11,978 bases of DNA from Balneolales bacterium (GTDB lineage: Bacteria; Bacteroidota; Rhodothermia; Balneolales; Natronogracilivirgulaceae), in assembly GCA_007135895.1 (NCBI GenBank), contig SLHZ01000293.1, positions 1 through 11,978 on the forward strand, written 5' to 3'. Position numbers and translations under genes: made by a program. Of this stretch, positions 9,101 through 11,978 are shown piece by piece (position 1 is the stretch's first letter; each line of letters opens with the position of its first letter). The notes below the pieces were generated by a model that saw only the letters and a list, made by a program, of their open reading frames with translations, did not search any database and was not told the origin of the DNA.

Positions 9101-9302
9101 CCGGCTCCAGAGAATGACGCCCTGTGAGTACTCCATGGAGCCACCCGATAACGAGCGGGTAATGCCGCGGACAGATATGCTGACCCTACCGGTCAAAGAG
9201 CGAGTCTGCAATTTCCGGGAGGTGGTTCTGTGTCTTGACGATCAATGTGCCATAATGGAAGCGAAGCGCTGCATGCGCTGTGATATCAGGGAGGACGGCT
9301 GA
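6135..9302 (+). CDS. NuoF/HydB-like FMN/NAD(P)H subunit fused to a GltD/NfnB-like FAD subunit
   Basis: This 1055-residue fusion has four parts. Residues ~25-100 are a thioredoxin-like [2Fe-2S] domain (C34, C47, C68, C72). Residues ~125-560 are NuoF, with the FMN/NADH loop GRGGAGFSTGKKW, NADEGDPGAYMDR, GAGAFVCGEETALI and the N3 [4Fe-4S] motif ESCGQCTPC (C493, C496, C499) plus C539. Residues ~569-650 are a GltD-type Cys-rich domain (C574, C582, C586, C621, C625, C629, C633) that may hold one or two [4Fe-4S] clusters. Residues ~672-1015 are the GltD flavoprotein, with an FAD loop VVGGGVAG (680-685), a second nucleotide loop IIGGGNVSVD (810-817) followed by YRRE, and a C-terminal SGGDAVLGPATVIEAV FAD motif. 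The tail carries five more cysteines (C1025-C1049). NuoF-GltD fusions are known in other redox complexes. Here it should exchange electrons between the hydrogenase chain and NAD(P). ATG 6135 is favoured over TTG 6129. Confidence 0.93.
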   Translation: MTLKTKIDLDEVARLGMSRLESQRPQILIGLGTCGIASGANKLMDFCREYTAYWQETGIQPRIVPVGCIGMCHAEPLVEVKLPGKPRVMYHSVDTSKLKRIIDEHLLKGRPLREYALGQLCEELSECENGRLNYTWQYEGIPNLKELPFLARQVRIVLRNCGIIDPESIEEYIARGGYQSAYKTLVDLKPQGVIDEVIKSGLRGRGGAGFSTGKKWQFARDAAADQKYVICNADEGDPGAYMDRAVLESDPHSVIEGMIIGAYAIGASIGYLYVRAEYPLAIRRLERAIEQAREYQVLGDQIMGSDFSFDLRIMEGAGAFVCGEETALIASIEGKRGEPKPRPPFPAQSGLFGRPTNVNNVETWANIPMVFEKGGRWFQSIGTERSKATKVFSLVGKIERAGLVEIPMGTKMKDIIYEIGGGMQNGRMFKAVQTGGPSGGCIPAEFLDVEVDYENLQKLGSIVGSGGMVAMDEDTCMVDIARYFLEFCVEESCGQCTPCRMGTRRMMEILERICQGGGKMSDIDILERLAVQIRDGSLCALGGTAPNPVLTTLKYFRHEYEQHILNKKCPASSCASLFLTPCQDTCPAGTDVPGQMQLVAEGRYGEAYELQRQDNPFPAICGRVCDHPCEKRCQRNQMDQPLSVMMIHRFCADKVYDGKGGYRPELSRFEPTGKKAAVVGGGVAGLTAAFFLKRLGHEVTIFESQSELGGMLMWGIPPYRLPREVLQWEIGQIVDMGIDVRLNTQVGRDVSFKELRESHDTVFLGIGAQNDLPLNLRNEDKPGILNGMQLLRQLNLKEKVDLGSRILIIGGGNVSVDLARSVLRLGCEKVIVAYRREEIDMPAYPEEISEAKKEGVEFYFLVAPERIIVEEGKATGVVFRKMKMDEFTKWGRRQPVPVEYETVTIMADQIVTAIGQVIDLSLAGKKAAGMVDHRGRIAVDSYSMETSLPGVFSGGDAVLGPATVIEAVAHGKNAARQMDIKMMGEDRLARLQRMTPCEYSMEPPDNERVMPRTDMLTLPVKERVCNFREVVLCLDDQCAIMEAKRCMRCDIREDG
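9289..9294 (+). promoter_or_regulatory. Ribosome binding site GGGAGG supporting the ATG at 9304
   Basis: GGGAGG lies nine bases before ATG 9304. A longer in-frame option, GTG at 9280, would place this site inside the coding region and add eight residues before the conserved MKIIID beta strand, so ATG 9304 is preferred. Confidence 0.65.
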
Positions 9303-9303
9303 C

Positions 9304-9966
9304 ATGAAAATAATCATCGATGACAAGGAATATGCCTGCCGGGAAGGGCAGAAAGTGCTGGATGTTGCCAGGGCTCATGATGTAGATATTCCGACCCTTT
9401 GTTTCAACCCGCTTAATGAAGCCATGCGGCCGGCAGGTTGCCGGCTGTGCCTGGTGGAGGTGCTTGATGGCGGCAGACCCGGTTTGCAGTCAAGCTGCTC
9501 TCTGCCGGTCAGTGACGGTCTCAAGGTCTCTACAAAGAGCCGGGCTGTCTATGATGAGCGGCGCGAAGTGACGGAACTGCTTTTATCGGAGCATGAGCAG
9601 GATTGCCGGAACTGTCCCATCAGCGGGGAGTGTGCCTTTTCTGAACTTTGCCGTGACTACGACATCAACGGCGTCTCGGTCTGCGCCGAGTGTCCGAACC
9701 GGAAAGAGGGGTGCCTGCTTTCGCGGGGGGTCTTGTGTATTGGACCGATCACCTATGCCAATTGCGACGCCTTTTGCACGCGCCGCGGTTATCCGTGCGA
9801 AGGTTGCCACAGTGTGATGGTCAATGAAGACCTTTTGCGATTTGGTCTGGCCGCCTTTGCCAAAGCAGATTTTCACAAGGAAGAGATACTGGAGGCGGCG
9901 AGGATTTTTTCCTATGAGGGTGTAAAAGTGCTTGATAAAGTCATGAAACAGGAGGGATTCAAATGA
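9304..9966 (+). CDS. Chimeric hydrogenase subunit: NuoG/HoxU N-terminal [2Fe-2S]+HC3 domain fused to the C-terminal half of an MvhG-like NiFe small subunit
   Basis: The protein has 220 residues. Residues 1-75 are a plant-type [2Fe-2S] domain (C33, C46, C49, C65). Residues ~80-118 are the His/Cys [4Fe-4S] motif of NuoG (H97, C101, C104, C110). In HoxU or NuoG a 2x[4Fe-4S] ferredoxin should follow, but it is absent. Residues ~125-185 instead match the medial/distal-cluster half of MvhG/F420-non-reducing hydrogenase small subunits: CAECPNRK (C127, C130), CLLSRGVLCIGPIT (C137, C145), then C154, C158 and PCEGC (C165, C168). This is the half missing from the small-subunit chimera encoded at 4144. 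The protein should carry electrons between the NiFe core and the FMN subunit. It would be named HoxU-like by its N-terminus alone, which would hide the fusion. It starts one base after the preceding stop and overlaps the next gene by 4 bases. Confidence 0.88.
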   Translation: MKIIIDDKEYACREGQKVLDVARAHDVDIPTLCFNPLNEAMRPAGCRLCLVEVLDGGRPGLQSSCSLPVSDGLKVSTKSRAVYDERREVTELLLSEHEQDCRNCPISGECAFSELCRDYDINGVSVCAECPNRKEGCLLSRGVLCIGPITYANCDAFCTRRGYPCEGCHSVMVNEDLLRFGLAAFAKADFHKEEILEAARIFSYEGVKVLDKVMKQEGFK

Positions 9967-11258
9967 AAGAAGTGAATATTCATGTCGAACACCTGACCCG
10001 TGTGGAGGGGCATGGCAACATCATCCTGAATGCCCGCAATGGCAAAGTGGAAAAAGTGATGTGGGAGGTATCCGAGGCGCCCCGTCTGTTTGAAGCGTTC
10101 GTCCGGGGCAAGCCCTATCACCAGCTTGCCCGCATCACCTCGCGGATCTGCGGTATCTGCTCGATTGGTCACACGCTGGCGTCCTTGAAGGCGACCGAAG
10201 CCGCCATGGGTATTGAGATATCGGCCCAGAGCCAGCTGTTGCGCCGTCTGGCGATTCATGGAGAGAACATGCAGAGCCACATACTCCATCTGGGTTACCT
10301 GGTATCGCCGGACCTTTTTGGCGTGGGCAGTGTCATACCTTTGGTCAAGACACACCCCGATGCCGTATTGTCGATTGTCAAACTGCACCGGGTGGCCAAT
10401 GAATACTCCGATGCCATCTGTGGAAGAACGACTCATCCGACGAACCTGGTGCCGGGTGGCCTGCACAAGTCGCCCTCCCCGGTGAAGCTGAGGAAATGCC
10501 GTGAAATGCTGCTCGACTCCGTGGATACGGCCAATGCCGTGGCAGAGCTCCTGCTGGACAATGCCGGTGCGTTGCCCGACTTCAGCCGGGAGACCGAGTT
10601 TATTGCTTTAACAAGCGAAGAGGAATATGCCCTGTATGACGGACTGATCGGGTCAACCGATGCGGGCACTTACCCGGCAGAGGCCTATGAGTCGGTTGTC
10701 AACGAGTTCGTGGTGCCGCACTCAACAGCGAAATACTGTAAGAACAAGCGGGAATCATTCATGGTAGGGGCTCTGGCCCGGTTCAACCTGAATCACAAGC
10801 ACCTTTCGCCTATGGCGGCAAAATGGGCCGAGCGTTTCGGCTTGAAGGCCGTTTGCCATAATCCCTTCATGAACAATGTGGCGCAACTGGTTGAGTTTGT
10901 CCATTCCATTGAAGATTCGATAGCCATCATAGACCGGCTGCTGGAGGACTACAAAGATGAGCCCAGACCCCGGATAACACCCAAAGCGGGCCGGGGAATC
11001 GGTATCGTTGATGTACCGCGGGGAATACTGTTCCACGACTACACCTATGATGAGAACGGAATATGCGTGAAAGCCAATTGTGTGATTCCCACCAATCAAA
11101 ATCACAACAATATTCAGCACGATTTCGAGGCGTTTGCCCCGACACTGCTGGGTCGGCCTGAAAAGGAGATTGAACTCAATCTGGAGATGCTGGTCAGGGC
11201 CTATGATCCGTGCATCTCCTGCTCCACCCATTTTCTGAAAGTGGAGTGGAAACGCTGA
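9963..11258 (+). CDS. Group 3-type [NiFe] hydrogenase large (catalytic) subunit
   Basis: The protein has 431 residues, the usual size for cytosolic group 3 large subunits. The N-terminal motif is RVEGHG (E15-H17). The first NiFe ligand pair lies in RICGICSIGH (C63, C66, H70) and the second in DPCISCSTH (C417, C420, H423). The segment GRTTHPTNLVPGGL is also typical of the family. All four cysteines that bind Ni and Fe are present, so it should be active in H2 cleavage or evolution. Eight residues (FLKVEWKR) follow H423; this is the C-terminal extension normally removed after the conserved His once Ni is inserted. Overall wording (EAPRLFEAF, LASLKATEAAMG) resembles the Mvh, sulfhydrogenase and bifurcating HydL branches, but I cannot assign a subgroup without a tree. 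The ATGA overlap with the preceding stop and GGAGGG at 9951-9956 support the start. Confidence 0.96.
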   Translation: MKEVNIHVEHLTRVEGHGNIILNARNGKVEKVMWEVSEAPRLFEAFVRGKPYHQLARITSRICGICSIGHTLASLKATEAAMGIEISAQSQLLRRLAIHGENMQSHILHLGYLVSPDLFGVGSVIPLVKTHPDAVLSIVKLHRVANEYSDAICGRTTHPTNLVPGGLHKSPSPVKLRKCREMLLDSVDTANAVAELLLDNAGALPDFSRETEFIALTSEEEYALYDGLIGSTDAGTYPAEAYESVVNEFVVPHSTAKYCKNKRESFMVGALARFNLNHKHLSPMAAKWAERFGLKAVCHNPFMNNVAQLVEFVHSIEDSIAIIDRLLEDYKDEPRPRITPKAGRGIGIVDVPRGILFHDYTYDENGICVKANCVIPTNQNHNNIQHDFEAFAPTLLGRPEKEIELNLEMLVRAYDPCISCSTHFLKVEWKR

Positions 11259-11725
11259 AGCCGAAGAAGGACAAAAAAAAGAGTGCCGTAATCGGGATCG
11301 GAAACACCCTGATGTCCGATGACGGTGTGGGTGTCAAGGTGCTGGAGTTGTTGGAAGATCTGCCGGATCATGTCGGGGTAGTGGAACTGGCGACCGGCGG
11401 GATGACACTGCTGCATCACCTGGAGGGCCTGGAAGAAGCGGTGTTGGTCGATGCGGTGGACTTTGGAGGGCGGCCGGGAGAGATCAGGCTGTTCAAACCG
11501 GACGAAGTGGACACGGTCAAAACCGTGGGCTACTCTTTGCATGACCTGGATATGATCAAGGTACTGGAACTGGCGCGAAGAATGGACACACTGCCGGGTC
11601 GGGTAGTTATTGCTGCGATTCAGCCGGTATCGCTGCAGATGGGAGAGGGACTGAGCCGGGAGGTCAAAAAGGCTTTGCCGGAGCTGGCGCGCCGTATAAT
11701 TGAAACAGTTGTAGATTTCAGTTGA
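11246..11725 (+). CDS. Hydrogenase maturation endopeptidase (HycI/HybD/HoxW family)
   Basis: The protein has about 159 residues, the family's usual length. These proteases sense the Ni-loaded large subunit and cut off its C-terminal extension. The glycine-rich motif VIGIGNTLMSDDGVG (residues 15-29) contains D26, and a second acidic site is VDAVD (D69/D72). H99 lies in SLHDLD; in HybD one acidic residue from each site and this His bind the metal. Its place directly after the large subunit suggests it serves that protein. The start is uncertain. GTG 11246 gives a 13-base overlap with the large-subunit gene and a normal length. A GTG at 11210 would give 171 residues and a 49-base overlap with no family-like sequence. 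No good ribosome binding site is seen, so coupling to the upstream gene is likely. The last codons lie inside an 18-bp inverted repeat. Confidence 0.92.
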   Translation: METLKPKKDKKKSAVIGIGNTLMSDDGVGVKVLELLEDLPDHVGVVELATGGMTLLHHLEGLEEAVLVDAVDFGGRPGEIRLFKPDEVDTVKTVGYSLHDLDMIKVLELARRMDTLPGRVVIAAIQPVSLQMGEGLSREVKKALPELARRIIETVVDFS

Positions 11726-11756
11726 AATCTGGTACAGTTTTCAACTGAAATCTACA
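11710..11756. repeat. Perfect 18-bp inverted repeat with 11-base loop, spanning the protease stop codon
   Basis: TGTAGATTTCAGTTGAAA (11710-11727) pairs without mismatch with TTTCAACTGAAATCTACA (11739-11756); the loop is 11728-11738. The stop codon TGA (11723-11725) sits inside the left arm. It could act as a transcription terminator or mRNA 3' stabiliser, although no T-run follows. It also marks the exact junction between the operon and the intron fragment, so it may be a rearrangement scar. Confidence 0.9.
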
Positions 11757-11971
11757 GGCGACAGTGGAAACGGGTCTTCACACGTGCCAAACGCCTGATG
11801 AAAGCGGGGCTGGACGAAGCAGAAGCCTGGACATCGGCCACCAACGGCCGAGGCCCATGGTGGAACGCCGGGGCCAGCCACATGAATCAGGCCTATCCGG
11901 CAAAGTTCTTTGAATCACTAGGGCTCATTCGCCTGACCAACCACCATCAGAAACTTTCAATGACTTCATGA
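11756..11971 (+). pseudogene. C-terminal fragment of a group II intron reverse transcriptase/maturase
   Basis: The frame reads about 71 residues to TGA at 11969-11971. It begins RRQWKRVFTRAKRLMKAGL and continues with NGRGPWWNAGASHMNQAYP and FFESLGL. This is the maturase (domain X) end of bacterial group II intron-encoded proteins. The reverse transcriptase domain, normally some 300 residues upstream with a YADD active site, is absent because the protease gene occupies that space. No start codon or ribosome binding site is seen, so it is not expected to be expressed or active. The frame is open back to 11726, but those bases belong to the inverted repeat and do not look like maturase. Confidence 0.85.
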
Positions 11972-11978
11972 ACCGCCG
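11756..11978 (+). mobile_element. 5'-truncated group II intron, running off the window end
   Basis: The maturase fragment is followed directly by TGAACCGCCG at 11969-11978. From memory, GAACCGCC is the conserved start of the RNA segment leading into domain V in many bacterial group II introns. The left boundary coincides with the right end of the 18-bp inverted repeat. The 3' end with domains V and VI would lie just past the window. Confidence 0.65.

Noticed and set aside
11723..11971. Read-through fusion of the protease to the maturase fragment (same frame after the TGA)
   Set aside because: The shared frame is a one-in-three coincidence; the intervening bases belong to the inverted repeat, and nothing suggests stop-codon recoding.

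Overview
The window holds three unrelated blocks, all read from the + strand. The organism is most likely a member of the Bacteroidota/FCB group (Balneolota, Rhodothermota or Ignavibacteriota-like). The first protein ends in a type IX secretion (Por) C-terminal sorting domain with an NYPNPFNP motif, which is characteristic of those lineages. This placement is inferred from that domain; nothing in the window fixes the species.

Block 1 (1-3660) is the 3' part of a large secreted beta-helix protein. Its reading frame is open from the first base, so the true start lies upstream. It contains two divergent copies of a roughly 540-residue module followed by the sorting domain. A gene-free stretch of about 480 bases follows (3661-4143). 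It holds a possible promoter, a short A-rich tandem repeat and a weak hairpin.

Block 2 (4144-11725) is a tightly packed operon of six genes for a soluble, cytosolic, multi-cofactor [NiFe] hydrogenase of group 3 type plus its maturation protease. The genes are: (a) a chimera of the NiFe small-subunit N-terminal half, a 2x[4Fe-4S] ferredoxin and a degenerate [FeFe]-hydrogenase H-cluster domain; (b) a NuoE/HydC-like [2Fe-2S] subunit; (c) a NuoF/HydB-like FMN subunit fused to a GltD/NfnB-like FAD subunit; (d) a NuoG N-terminal domain fused to the C-terminal half of an MvhG-type NiFe small subunit; (e) the catalytic NiFe large subunit; (f) a HycI/HoxW-like endopeptidase. Neighbouring genes overlap by 4-13 bases or are separated by 1-9 bases. 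The expected role is reversible coupling of H2 to pyridine nucleotide and probably ferredoxin, possibly by flavin-based electron bifurcation.

The most striking observation concerns genes (a) and (d), which look like the two reciprocal products of a domain exchange. A standard MvhG-like small subunit (S1 proximal-cluster half, S2 medial/distal-cluster half) and a standard HydA-like subunit (A1 [2Fe-2S]+HC3, A2 ferredoxin+H domain) appear here as S1-A2 and A1-S2. The complete set of domains is present but connected in swapped pairs. The H domain keeps the four cysteines for a [4Fe-4S] cluster but lacks the residues needed for a working diiron site. The fusion in (c) joins, in one chain, two flavin modules from families that each include bifurcating enzymes.

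Block 3 (11726-11978) begins with a perfect 18-bp inverted repeat straddling the stop codon of the protease gene. It continues into the C-terminal end of a group II intron maturase, and the last bases resemble the conserved RNA just after such ORFs. It reads as a 5'-truncated group II intron whose 3' end lies beyond the window.
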